Shown: in pieces, positions 21,051 to 31,061 of the stretch
Layout of the letters: every line of letters begins with the position of its first letter
How positions within the stretch are numbered: position 1 is the stretch's first letter
Assembly: GCF_000003605.2 (NCBI RefSeq)
Contig: NW_003137822.1
Span: forward strand, 1,171,288-1,206,568
From: Saccoglossus kowalevskii
Lineage: Eukaryota > Hemichordata > Enteropneusta > Harrimaniidae
Direction of reading: 5' to 3'
DNA length: 35,281 nt
Translations under genes and position numbers: made by a program
Notes under the pieces: generated by a model
What the model saw: the letters and a program-made list of their open reading frames with translations, nothing else
What the model was told of the DNA's origin: nothing
The model's database searches: none

Positions 21051-21302
21051 AGAAACGAAAACTGCTGTGAATACCACTCCGCAAATGATGGTGGAGTAAT
21101 TGAAAGTCAATCACTGAACAACAAACTTCAAGAGGTGTTAGCTGGGGAAGCTAACTCTGAAGGAGGAGAAGATGACGAATCTGATTTTTTTGGCGAAGAC
21201 AGTGATTCGAAGAGTGACAGTGAAGACATCACAGACGCCGTTCAAGTATTTATGAATGATGCGAAACTGGTCACCAATAAACAGGAAGTAGTAGTAGTTT
21301 GA
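21051..21302 (+). CDS. acidic Ser/Asp-rich coding stretch, probable exon of the upstream part of the Academ-like element
   Basis: Open for 83 codons from just after a TGA (21048-21050) to TGA at 21300-21302. It reads CCEYHSANDGGVIESQSLNN, KLQEVLAGEANSEGGEDDE, DFFGEDSDSKSDSEDI and a short tail. No ATG opens the frame, so it would be spliced from an upstream exon or be 5'-truncated. Its acidic character resembles the disordered N-terminal segments of large transposases. It precedes the Academ-like pseudogene by about 500 bp on the same strand, but no splice link to it was found. Confidence 0.4.
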   Translation, partial: RNENCCEYHSANDGGVIESQSLNNKLQEVLAGEANSEGGEDDESDFFGEDSDSKSDSEDITDAVQVFMNDAKLVTNKQEVVVV

Positions 21303-21378
21303 GTCTCAGTAGGAACTTAACGTCACCGGGCAATTTCCACGTAATGCCGCATGAGGGCGTTTACATGCTATAATAATC

Positions 21379-21477
21379 TTAGGCCTTACGGCCCTCTCTT
21401 GAAAAATGCCTTCGGCATTTCGTTATAACGCCTATGGCGTTTGAAAATCAGAGACTGTCGACAGTTCTTGGGCCTAA
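21379..21477. other. cluster of short hairpins closed by an outer inverted repeat
   Basis: TTAGGCC (21379-21385) pairs with GGCCTAA (21471-21477). Inside are AAATGCC-TTC-GGCATTT (21404-21420), AACGCC-TAT-GGCGTT (21427-21441) and the perfect palindrome ACTGTCGACAGT (21454-21465). GGCC-TTAC-GGCC overlaps the outer stem at 21382-21393. All stems are perfect. The cluster could fold as a cloverleaf-like structure in single-stranded DNA or RNA. Confidence 0.85.
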
Positions 21478-21810
21478 TAAAGAGTCAATCAGTAAAGTAG
21501 CCTGAATGAAGAGATCGCCCCATCTATATTGAGAGTAAGTGTAGTTACCTTTGACCTATGCTAAATATTACATTCTGTTTTTTAGTGAAGGTAGGTAGTT
21601 CAAGTACAATATCATATATTTAGTATTAAATTGATTTCTTTTTGCACTGATATTGAATGATTGCGATGCATATATACTAACATATGTGCTCATTCAGAGA
21701 AGCACTGAATATTCAAAAAATCATATTCTACCTTATCACATCACATGACATGAATCTCCGCTTGCATAATTAGTAGCTGTACAGCTGTAGCATTTTATTA
21801 CAGAAATATA

Positions 21811-24115
21811 ATGGAGTCAGAAAGGGAAGTTCCAACCGACGTGCAAGCCAACAGATTTCAGTCTAAGTATAAAATGTCAAGATTGCAAAAACAATGAAAA
21901 AAAACACTAAGAATGTAAGGGACGTATCAACATACAAAACATTTCTGCACTGCGTGACTATGAGAGCTGAGCTAGGTAATCCTGAATATATTAGTGTGGC
22001 ACAGTGATTGAAAGGATTTACAGAAGAAGGTCTCAGTGACAGGAGAGCACAGTGGCATCGCAGCTGTTATAGTGAAACGACTAGTAAAAGCAAAGGGGAA
22101 ACATTCTGCTACATCAAGTTTAACTGATAACAGATGTTTGCTATCCACAGCTGAACAATTCAACCGTGAGATTCAAGCAAAGTGAATTAAGTTCTACATG
22201 CCTGCCAGAGTGAACGCAGTGGTAAATAAATACAAGAAATTGTAGAGACGAGTAACAATAAAATATGGAAAGTGCAGTTAGCTGATATCATTGCAGAGGG
22301 TGACTTTCTTGCATGAGACATAGTTTACCATACCAGCTGTAAAACTACACAAGTTTGTGCAAGGCCCGGAAAGACGCAGTGCTTCTGTCAGGAATATGGA
22401 AGACACAATAAGATTCATAGCTGCTGATATGGAGTACATTACTATAGTTTAGGTTGAAACACTATATGAAGACATGATGCGTGGTCACAATGTAGTTAGC
22501 ACATCAAATACACGCAGAGCTTTAATGGTGAAAGTTACAGAGAATGTACCGAATGTTGTGATATCTGCAAACAGAGGTAATTTACCTGGTGTTTTACATT
22601 CCAAGAAAAGTGGTCGTGAGGCAGTGGATATAACCAGAGAAGAACACGATGTATTTGTTAATTTTACTGCGACCTTCAAGTGTGGAAAAATCATCAGAAG
22701 GTTGATTACCGATGCAAAGAAAGAGTGTCCTTAGGTATTTACAGGGTCGCTTGTTGGCACCAGTGAATGTGGTGTGCCAGTAGAACTGATGACATTGATA
22801 AAGTGGATATTACCGGTTTCTAAAGTGGCTACAACTAATAAACGAGACGGGAATTACATAGATCATGTTTAATTATCTCTCAAACCATGATGCAGGAATG
22901 TAAGACAAAGAAACAAATGACACGTGCTGAAACACACATGGCTTGATTTTTTTTGTAACATGGATTTACAGTGAATACATCAAACCATATTCCCTTCACT
23001 CGTCTTGGAATAGATCAGGCCAACAAAAGGCTGAAAGGCCAAGTACCCATAAGCGGCATTACATCAACCCTGATAAAATTCTGCATATGTGCTTCTGAAT
23101 TTCAAATGAGTTTGAGACAATGGTAGGAGCCTCCAACCAAAACCAAGCTTTACATCACTGCCTCAGTCGGGCAACACTCAAACGGCAAGAGGTAGTGATC
23201 ACAAACCTGACCCAAGTTTTGAGACCTTGTAACATATTCAATCTCATAACTAAAGAAATAGTACCAACACCGCTAAAGGAAAACATTTGTTATACTAGTG
23301 AACGTGGATTGTCTGCATTGAATACCTTTATAGAAGAAAGGATACTTGGAAAAACCAATCTGTGGGACAGAATGACTAAATGTAAAACACTTTCTTGGAA
23401 TTAAGAAATTAAACTCCAAGCCAAATCCGATATTCTTGCACTTCATGCACATATGGGATATTGTCACAATTGCTTATTGTTGCAAGATCAGCTCGTGAAG
23501 TTGAATTGGAAGACATAATTGGAAAGAATGAATTTTCAACAATTAATCGTGTACTGATGAAAGCAGATGGTTCTGTCATTCCAACTTTAGATAATTGCAA
23601 TTTTAGTTCGGTTGAGCGAAGCAAAATAGAACGAAAATGTCTTTCCGTTGTTTATTTTTTGCCAGTAGCACCTGGTTCTGCTACTATGCTAATGAGGACC
23701 TTGGATGTGGGTATAACAGGCAGCACTGTCTCCACTGACAGCAGCACAAACATTTTCTTTCCATTTGTTAATTAACCAGTCTTGCCTACTTGATCATTTC
23801 TTTTATTAATTACCCTTGTTAACTTGGTGTATTTATCCAGTTTATATATTTTTTTTTCCTGAATAAAGCCGAGGGTGCTGCCGGAGTGGCATACCAACCC
23901 AGAAATGTATAGATGTGTTTTAGTGTTTTAATGGAAGAGTAAAATCATCACTATTTTAGAGCACCTCCCAGGACAATCTGCCAATAAATTGTCCCACTAT
24001 ATCTAAATGTCTCATAGTTGATGGAATATAAAGTAGAATATAGTTCCAAAATCAAAGATACCAAATCATTTCTGGGAAGTACTGTTACAAAAAATTCCCT
24101 CACTCTGTCCTGTTT
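21811..24115 (+). pseudogene. decayed Academ-like transposase, 5' and central part (host copy)
   Basis: Scattered coding pieces lie in all three plus frames. MESEREVPTDVQ and KMSRLQKQ are at 21811-21898. LSDRRAQWHRSCYSETTSK, with a W-H-x-S-C-Y Cys motif, is near 22030-22090. VYHTSCKTTQV is at about 22320. An uninterrupted stretch from 22474 reads MMRGHNVVSTSNTRRALMVK and CGKIIRRLITDAKKECP. PFTRLGIDQANKRLKGQ is near 23000. From 23461 it reads MSQLLIVARSAREVELEDII and NRVLMKADGSVIPTLDN, and YKVEYSSKIKDTK...STVTKNSLTLS reaches 24110. By recall this order of motifs belongs to a very abundant invertebrate family whose C-terminus is XPG/FEN1-like, the arrangement described for Academ transposons. 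Many stops and frame changes. The C-terminal part resumes at 29450. Confidence 0.55.
23776..23960. other. low-information stretch inside the host copy
   Basis: No recognisable coding pieces here. It lies between the LMKADGSVIPT region and the SKIKDTK...STVTKNS piece and may include diverged coding sequence. Confidence 0.3.
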
Positions 24116-24122
24116 TACTTAC

Positions 24123-24241
24123 GAGAAATGGGTTCTCATGCACCCCCCCCCCCTCCCCTAAAAACTAAATTCTAATATTACTGAAAGCACTCCAGGGATA
24201 TATACTTAAGGAATTTTGATGTTACCAGGGAAAACAAATTT
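24123..24241 (+). repeat. left terminal inverted repeat
   Basis: GAGAAATGGGTTCTCATGCA and, after a C-rich insertion of about 24 bp, CTGAAAGCAC...AACAAATT. The core 24197-24228 is the perfect reverse complement of 29358-29389 (32 bp). Outer blocks match with a few substitutions. Confidence 0.85.
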
Positions 24242-24540
24242 CCCAATGGGGTCCTAATTGGCATATTTTCAAGATGGCTGCCACCCGCACTCATTAAAAC
24301 ACTGGGTATCACATCCTAGTTCCTACAAGGCTGACTTCGAGGATGTTGCTATCGATATCGTTGCTATCCATTTTCTGGGGTGCTGAATAGAATGACAAAG
24401 TCCCCAAAGCAATTGGAGGTCAAGCTCACATCATTTAGGCGAAAGTTAAGGCAATTTTGTTATCTTTCCCATATGCATTGTTGACCTTGCTGATTTATTG
24501 TCTCCAAAACTGTTATTCTCGTATTATATGAATATATAAC

Positions 24541-24655
24541 CAGTTCAGCCAGACAAATACCAGTTTAACCAGAGACTAATACATATTTTATTTCTAGCAA
24601 ATGGAGACTAATACCAGTTTAGCACTATTAAATAGAAACTAATAGTAGTTTAGCA
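24541..24655. repeat. three diverged 31-32-bp tandem units
   Basis: GAGACTAATA / GAGACTAATA / GAAACTAATA occur at 24572, 24604 and 24635, each near CAGTTTA(A/G)C. Subterminal repeat inside the transposon, 5' of its coding region. Confidence 0.65.
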
Positions 24656-26188
24656 CGAGTGGTGGTAGGTAGTCAGGTTTTATTAACCATGGTTAAAAGA
24701 AAAAGGCAAACTAAGTGTTGATGCGTCTGAACCTTCTATGAAACAGAAATGTTTTGCATTCACATGTGTGCTACACAACCCAAAGGTACCAGATGTTATC
24801 CTTTCACCTTTTTTAGTTCTGTAAAATGTATGCCATCAGAGAAATTGTCATATATACAAAAGATTCAAGACACAAGACTGGCTGAGCCATTTTATTCTCC
24901 GCATCTTATGAAAGATATATGTGACCTGCTGCGAATAGTCTAGAGGGTCTCTATTTGAATACAACTGGTTACCAATGGCGCTGTTGCCAGAGCTTTACAG
25001 TGCACTTAGGTCGATTTAAGAATCAATCTGCTTATGCTTCAACTGAACCATCAACATCACAGAGACATCACTCTCCTCGCAAGCAAATGTCAACAAATGC
25101 TGATCATGTCAAATTTCTATCAAATGAATGCATTTTCCGTGATAAGATTGAAATCAAGGTTGATGGAAAGACTCAGAGGCCAACCCGCATGTTTACAGCT
25201 TGGAAGAAAAAAGAGTTAGAATGGAAATTGAATCAATGGCAGGAGCAATAGGAACCAGTTGTCTGTATCGTAAAGTCAAAGATATTGATCTATTTGCAGC
25301 TGCAGGTCACTTCCATGATGTTTGTTATCATCGCTTCTTTTGTGATTATATAACCACACTTAGAAAATGTACAACAGGGATACTGACACAGAACAAGCTT
25401 GAAACACTGCTGCTCAGAGTATAGGTCTTTATAGCTTAAAGCAAGGCTTGAGAAGGATGAAGAACTAGGGGAAAAGCTTTCCTTCTCAACAGTGGCTCTT
25501 AAGGAGCGAGGTTGCATCTCATTCTGATTAGTATACAGTTCTAGCATGACCCTCAGTGATGCAATAACATGTGACTATCAATTGGAAACAGCTTTGTACT
25601 TGAGGCAGTTAGGAGTTGCCTGATGACTTTAATGGGTTGCTCAGCCTGGTGTTTTCTGGTTGTGGTTCTGTGGTGGAGAAGTCTGAAAGGATGCAACGAC
25701 TTGTGTACTCTATTGGAGTAGATGTCTGTAGCGCGGTGACTAATGGGCAGTGGAAGTTGTCAAAACATGTGTTCTTGTGCACAACCATTCGTCATCTATA
25801 CCGCAGTAAGCAGTTAACAACAATCTTGAACAGACTAGGTCACTGTGAGTCTTATGACTTTGGATTAGAGCTGGAGACTGCTATGGCAAAGGCATTAGAT
25901 GTTAATTCGACTTACCTTATTCCTAACATATAATATGTGGTGATGGAAATGCAAGATTACAACAAACATCCTTGGCTCAAACCAGGAGATAATGCCTGGT
26001 GCTACACCAAGCACAGAACGAACTCTTCCTCTCTATGACAGAAGTAAGAAGAGGAATCTAAAGTCAGATACTCCAGAGACTCTTCCCCATGTCACCATTT
26101 AAAACGGGGAGGGTCCAAAGTTCCCAAAGAATGCATCTTTTTTTGCCTCCTGATGATGAAGTTTCCGTGAATACACTGCATGGCTTCT

Positions 26189-26286
26189 ATGTAGGTGAGA
26201 CATTCACATTAAGCTTAGTGTGCATATTCAATAATTATGCACTCATTATAAACCTGCTTTTTATAACTGTTTTTGTGTTTTTACAG
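26189..26286 (+). other. intron in the transposase gene
   Basis: A GTGAG donor after GCTTCTATGTAG and a T-rich tract ending TTTTTACAG before GATGATCTC. The spliced frame runs into the DLDGFISATG piece. Confidence 0.55.
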
Positions 26287-27093
26287 GATGATCTCAAGCA
26301 AGGGTAAACAGGAGATACCTGACCTGGATGGCTTCATCTCAGCAACTGGTATGAAACCTGATAGAAAATCTACCATTGACTAGATTACCATAATCTACCA
26401 TTACACACCCATTAACCAGCCCATCACCCAGTGCGAGACAGTGCACAAACTACTACTGAGATCAGAGGAGGCTAAACGAGAAGTGGGTCAGAAGTACATC
26501 ATTAATACTTTTGATCTTGGTGTCTGTATGAAGGCACTCCCACTGGTGTCAAAATATCCTGACAAGTTCAAGGATCATGTTATCCTCCTTGGACCATTTC
26601 ACAAATCCATGAATTACATTGGCATGATCACCAACCACAGGAGGTTCAGGGTATGCTGAAGTTCGGTTGAAGGCTCAATTGGTGACCAGTGGCTGTGTGA
26701 AAAGCGTCCTCTCTGGAAAATCATATGCCAAGACCTTGTTCTGCATAAAGACTGTTTGTGAGGCACTAGAGAGGTTGCTGTCTGAGATTTTTATTGGGAT
26801 AATGCACATCCAGCTCTCTCCTGCAGCTCTCTTCAACAAGTTCAAGTTCAAGTTCTGCACACGCCAGAACCTCAGTCTTGTTTTACAGGATGCCTCAACA
26901 CTTGGCATAATCCAGCAGTATCTAGATTACCAGGACAAAGTTCGTAAAGGGCCCCTTGGGAAAACTGCAGTCTTCTGGGTGTCGGTCATGGACCATCAGC
27001 GGCTAGTCTGATGGCAATAGGACGCTCTTCCATGTGTGCAATGGGAAGAAGGCCAACCTGTTTTTTCGCATATGACAGACATAACTACTCCAG

Positions 27094-27139
27094 GTATTTA
27101 ATGATTTTGTTTGATAACTTGATTCTGAAAAATACACAG
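27094..27139 (+). other. 46-bp intron in the transposase gene
   Basis: AACTACTCCAG|GTATTT ... ACACAG|GTACCTGTC. Removing 46 bases joins ...RHNYS and RYLSWFEAF in frame through a split Arg codon. It is unusually short for an animal intron. Confidence 0.7.
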
Positions 27140-27310
27140 GTACCTGTCATGGTTTGAGGCTTTCATGACCAACTTGGAGCTCAGTTATCCCAATGCCATG
27201 GAGCTCATAGACAGTGGAGCCATGGATTGCTAGGTCTCTCATCCCAGGGTCATTGTGTGCAGTGGACAAGACAATGGAGGAAACATTAATGAAGTTTACC
27301 AAATCCTCAG

Positions 27311-27402
27311 GTAAAACTGAAGAGTAGTATTATGTGTAAAATTTACTACTAATTACATGCAACAACTTGTTATGAATAAGCATGTTCTGTCAAAGTTGCA
27401 GG
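27311..27402 (+). other. intron in the transposase gene
   Basis: CCTCAG|GTAAAAC ... AAAGTTGCAG|GTGGTCTCC. The family-like frame on the 3' side reads GGLLGIFQMFRSYQHW. Confidence 0.5.
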
Positions 27403-28344
27403 TGGTCTCCTTGGTATCTTCCAGATGTTTCGTTCATACCAGCACTGGTGCCGCACTACATCAACCCGTACCCAGTACTTTGAGAAGTTCTTGGTGATGT
27501 GTAACATGGTGGATGATCCTGAATGCCCACATGCTGGCAAGCACTGGGACCTGGAGAAGACTAACATCAAAAAGAGTGAAGGGGCAGTGTAGCAAACTGG
27601 GGCTGCAATACTAAGCTTTCTGAATCCCTTCAAAATACCTGTCCCTGAAGACCCAGCGGATGACAGGCTCTATACATTGCATTCTGGTGCTCCTTTTTCA
27701 CTTGAGGTGGAGGTAGATGTGATGCGTGCTGATGCACTGGGTGAGCAGGAAAATTTGAAGTTTATTCAGCATTTCTGTCTTGAATTGGTGTTATTTTGAA
27801 CAAGATAATATTTAAAACTAAATACTGTGTCTTTCATTTTTAGTTGTCTTATGGGGTATAGTGGTATAAAATGTGCACAAAAAAACTATGTTTGTGTATT
27901 TAAATGTTATTGTCACAGCTAATCCAGTATCAAGAGCAGAGTAACCTGGCGTTCACACTACTGGCTAAGTCACAGTTTCTTGATGAGCCAATTGACTTGG
28001 ATGAGCTGATGCAATACTGTCTCTCACCTGTACCTCTCTGCCTTGGCACTTCAGATGGGTTCTTTGCCAAGACGAACAAGGCAACCATGATGCACTATGT
28101 TATGAAGGATAGAACAGATGGAGTTCCATATCCCAAAGATGCCTTCTTCACTCAAGATGGAAACGCACTCTTTCGTGCCCTGATCAACTTGCCCCCTACA
28201 TTTGGTAACATCTGCTACAAGATGCTACTATGTCAGCTGATGCTGGAGGTAAGGGGAAGCAGTAAGGCTACAACACGACTGCAGAAGTGCTAGACAGCTG
28301 GCATTGTTGTAGAGGGGAAAGTTAATGTTTAGTTTTATACAATA

Positions 28345-28710
28345 GCTCAGTACAATCAGGTCATAGTATTGGAGATCCCATCTTTGCAATCACATCAAGA
28401 AGAGACAGACACTCGCATTGTAATATATCTTCATTATGATGAGAAGCTTGGTTTCAAGTCTGCAGTTCTGCGTACACCTGACACAGAGATCTTTTTCATT
28501 CTCTATTTTCATGCAAATGACCTCATTCTGACAAAATATACCTTAACGGGACAGGCAAACACCGAAAGATCATCAACATCAGTGAGCTGGGAGTTGAACT
28601 TGGTAGGGATTGGTGTTCCACTATACTTGGCTTCTATGTGTTCTCAGCAGAGGTTTGAACAAGTTTCTTCAAGGGCAAGGTGAAGAACCTCCAGAAAAAA
28701 AGTTTCATAA
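28345..28710 (+). pseudogene. XPG/FEN1-like nuclease region of the nested transposase
   Basis: SHQEETDTRIVIYLHY and VLRTPDTEIFFILYFHA carry the spaced acidic residues (E-E-T-D and D-T-E) seen in the I-region of XPG/FEN1-type (PIN-like) nucleases. In the next frame, LGFYVFSAEV-stop-TSFFKGKVKNL occupies the place where these nucleases have a Gly-Cys-Asp motif and a helix-hairpin-helix. Here the G-C-D residues are lost. A frame change occurs near 28540. The nuclease is therefore dead in this copy. Confidence 0.5.
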
Positions 28711-28799
28711 TGCTTTCAGGTAAATTCTATTAGCAAGTCAACAATTTCATGTTTACAAAGAAGTGCTGTTTCAAATTAATTACAGTAGTAATCATATTG

Positions 28800-28818
28800 T
28801 ATATATATATATATATAG
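28800..28818. repeat. (TA)n microsatellite
   Basis: GTATATATATATATATATAG in the 3' part of the transposase gene, between two coding pieces. Confidence 0.9.
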
Positions 28819-29344
28819 TGATGCTGAAACAGTTGGATGTCTTCACCTGTGCAATGTATGGTCAAGCATGTGACACTTCTGTCAATGTGGTGAGGAGCAA
28901 ACTCCTCAAGAAGATGGTGGGAGAGGACCAAACTTTGAACTCTAAGTCAAAAGTAGACATGGTTTGCTTGCCTCCTTGCCAGGACTCGCTCATTTACCAC
29001 TGGGTGGCCTGCTGAGCATGTTCGTTGAGCGTCCAAACCAATATGACGAAAGACAAAGGGTGGCTGAAAACAGAAGATGGGGTGATTGAGCCTGTATGGT
29101 CAATAGGTCCTATCTTTCCCCCATTACTCCTTGACCTTCTGGACAATGATGGGGCTGACAGTTGTTACAACCAACAAGATGCTGATCTGATTGAAGAGGA
29201 AGAGACAACTGAGGATCTACTCATGGATGAACAGGATGAATCTTAGATTTTGTTTGAACGTTACTAATGATGCCGATATTTTTTGTTAATTGGAATAATA
29301 CATACTTTTCTCAATTTTCATGGCGACGCAGTGATTAATATATG

Positions 29345-29435
29345 ACATTTGTTGTCACTGGTAACATCAAAATTCCTTAAGTATATATCTCTGGGGTGCT
29401 TTCAGTTTTATGGGGTGCATGGGAATCCAATTCTC
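29345..29435 (-). repeat. right terminal inverted repeat
   Basis: Reverse complement of the left repeat. It lacks the C-rich insertion. The 32-bp perfect core is at 29358-29389. The outer end reads CATGGGAATCCAATTCTC on the plus strand. Confidence 0.85.
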
Positions 29436-29444
29436 CTGTTAGAC

Positions 29445-29700
29445 TATTACTCCCAGTGTAAGCTCACAGGAAGAAGCTGAAACATTAATGATCTTACATG
29501 CAGTAGAAGCAGCAAAAGATAGATTTACTGTTCACATTTACAGTCTGGATGTTTTCCTACTTGCACTAAGGCATACACCATTCTTTTGTGAAAAGGCGAT
29601 CATGTTGATGGGCACAAGGTGACAGACGCAGACAAATCCTGTTACAGTACAATATACAATTCAAAATGGCCACCCACAATGCGGTTGAAAAAAATTGCTT
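29445..29700 (+). pseudogene. decayed Academ-like transposase, C-terminal nuclease part (host copy)
   Basis: TITPSVSSQEEAETLMILHA and VHIYSLDVFLLALRHTPFF read in one frame. They show the same E-E-A-E and D-V-F acidic spacing as the XPG-like region of the nested copy, but with different flanking residues, so this is not simply its duplicate. After KAIMLMGT the frame changes by one base (AGGTGAC) and continues GDRRRQILLQYNI. It follows the piece ending STVTKNSLTLS at about 24110 in expected family order, minus a few dozen residues. It is read as the other half of the interrupted host copy. Confidence 0.6.
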
Positions 29701-30074
29701 TGGAATTCGATGATACAAAATGAATGTTTCCTGAAAATTCCTAAGATTATACCCAAAAATGCATATGGGTTCCACAACCTCACAGACTATTACGTCAAAT
29801 ACAATTTATGTATGTGTTTCTGAATGATGATCCTTTTATTTCCATAGTATCGCATCAAAGTCTGGTGATCACATGTTCATAGTGCCTTGCATATGATTAT
29901 AATAATAACCGTTATTACTTTGCTAATGTCGTCATAAGGGTTTGGTAAATTAAAGACAACACACAGAAAATTAGCCAACAAAATAGCTATAAAACTTGAG
30001 CACAATTTAACACAGTGAATCTGCGTATTGGAACGCTTGGATTGTCTTCCAGAAACGAGCATTTAGTTAATAAC
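29701..30074. other. non-coding DNA
   Basis: No supported feature. The first part may be diverged coding sequence of the host transposase and the last part that of the minus-strand transposase. Confidence 0.35.
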
Positions 30075-30830
30075 GCTATTCATTGAAGTATTAGTGTAGC
30101 ATCGTTTGGGCTTAGCATTAACGTCAAGAGCCAGTCCCGCCTGCTTTCTCACCTCGTCTAACATATGTTGTAATGGCTGTTTACATAAGGCCAATAATGT
30201 GGCTTGTATGAGGAATCTTTATTCAACATCTTTTTTTTTCATGGGCCTCCAACTTCCACTCCGAAACAATCAAGGCGCTTTCGTAAATCACTAGAATTTA
30301 TTGCATCAAGGATTCCATCCTTCTTTCCTTTAATACCCAATGCTATGAACATAAAGTACTGCTGATCTTTTCTGGGTTTAATTCCAATATCTCCCAGTTT
30401 TATGTTACAGTTTTATGTTACAGTTATCTTAAACTCTGTGAGTCTTTCAATTGGTCTTGGAAAGCTTGCTGAAGTGCTGCTTCGCCGTCAGTCACAAATC
30501 CTTTCATCTTATTGATACCTTCACACTTTGAAACACAGATTGAAGTCAGTTTGCGATAAGCATAATATGATTTACTTGATGGATCATTGTTGGCCCTAAA
30601 AATATAGTACTGTTGTGCGTTCTTCGATTCTCTAAAATTTATAAACTATTGGGGTCACCTCAAACTGGCCCCTATTGAAAGTAGGATCAATAGAAAGGGA
30701 ATAACTTAACAGCTTGGACGTTGGTGATCGAACAAGATATCTATACATGTATTCAGTACCAAGTACCCACCTGTCTCCTGGATAATCTGAATAGTGTAGT
30801 ATAGTATCTTCTTTGTCACGTGCATACCGT
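30075..30830 (-). pseudogene. decayed MULE-type DDE transposase
   Basis: Minus-strand pieces in order. GDRWVLGTEYMYRYLVRSP and SKLLSYSLSIDPTFNRGQFE (about 30822-30663), with D-P-T-F-N as the likely first catalytic Asp. FLGPTMIHQ (about 30590) in a neighbouring frame. KMKGFVTDGEAALQQAFQDQ (about 30515-30435), with D-G-E as the likely second Asp. KLGDIGIKPRKDQQY and KDGILDAINSSDLRKRL (about 30405-30250). MLDEVRKQAGLALDVNAKP with CYTNTS (about 30165-30080), where the third acidic residue region would lie. At least three frame changes. The D-x-T-F-N and T-D-G-E motifs are those of Mutator-like transposases (family knowledge). No terminal repeats identified. Confidence 0.6.
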
Positions 30831-31061
30831 CACTTACATCATCAGTGTCACTGTACATGTGTGTCATTCTTGATATAATGTTATACTTGATTTATACCAA
30901 CGAATAATGTACCTGCAACTGAAATGTCTACAGTTTTTGGAAAACGGAACCAGTTAGACATCATGAGAAATGAACTACACCTGGAAACATGGTTATAGTA
31001 TTTGATCAGGCGTTATATGCTAGAGATTTCAGATCCTGGTGTGCTTTATGGAAAGATGTAA

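Larger units (their letters stand above)
24749..29246 (+). pseudogene. Academ-like transposase with XPG/FEN1-like nuclease region (nested copy)
   Basis: Pieces in order. About 24830 LPSEKLSYIQKIQDTRLA. 25110-25250 a candidate zinc-binding N-terminus (SNECIFRDKIEIKVDGK), with HFHDVCYHRF in the next frame at about 25308. 25616 on: FNGLLSLVFSGCGSVVEKSE, KQLTTILNRLGHCESYDF. About 25945-26090 a frame to TAA at 26101. 26284-26659 DDLKQGKQEIPDLDGFI, YIINTFDLGVCMKALPLVSK. 26667-27011 helical region with KTAVFWVSVMDHQRL. 27075-27300 YDRHNYS/RYLSWFEAFMTN. 27403-27740 NPFKIPVPEDPADDRLYTLH. 27904-28293 LDEPIDLDELMQYCLSPVPL, LGTSDGFFAKTNKATM. 28345-28680 nuclease region. 28822-29246 C-terminus with DKGWLKTEDGVIEPVWSIGP and an acidic tail. 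At least four GT-AG introns are apparent. Several in-frame stops and shifts. Confidence 0.6.
24123..29435 (+). mobile_element. nested DNA transposon with terminal inverted repeats, Academ-like
   Basis: A ~5.3-kb unit is bounded by imperfect inverted repeats (24123-24241 and 29345-29435). It contains a spliced, decayed transposase on the plus strand (24749-29246). The same protein family is interrupted on both sides: coding similarity of the host copy stops at about 24115 and resumes at about 29450. Short identical strings TCCTGTT occur at 24108-24114 and 29434-29440, but these do not define a clean target duplication. Assignment to Academ rests on the XPG-like nuclease region and Cys-rich N-terminus (recalled family knowledge) and needs a profile search. 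Confidence 0.65.

Noticed and set aside
24108-29440. TCCTGTT at both ends as the target-site duplication
   Set aside because: At the right end it overlaps the inverted repeat by two bases, and at the left it lies about eight bases outside. Termini are not resolved well enough to call it.
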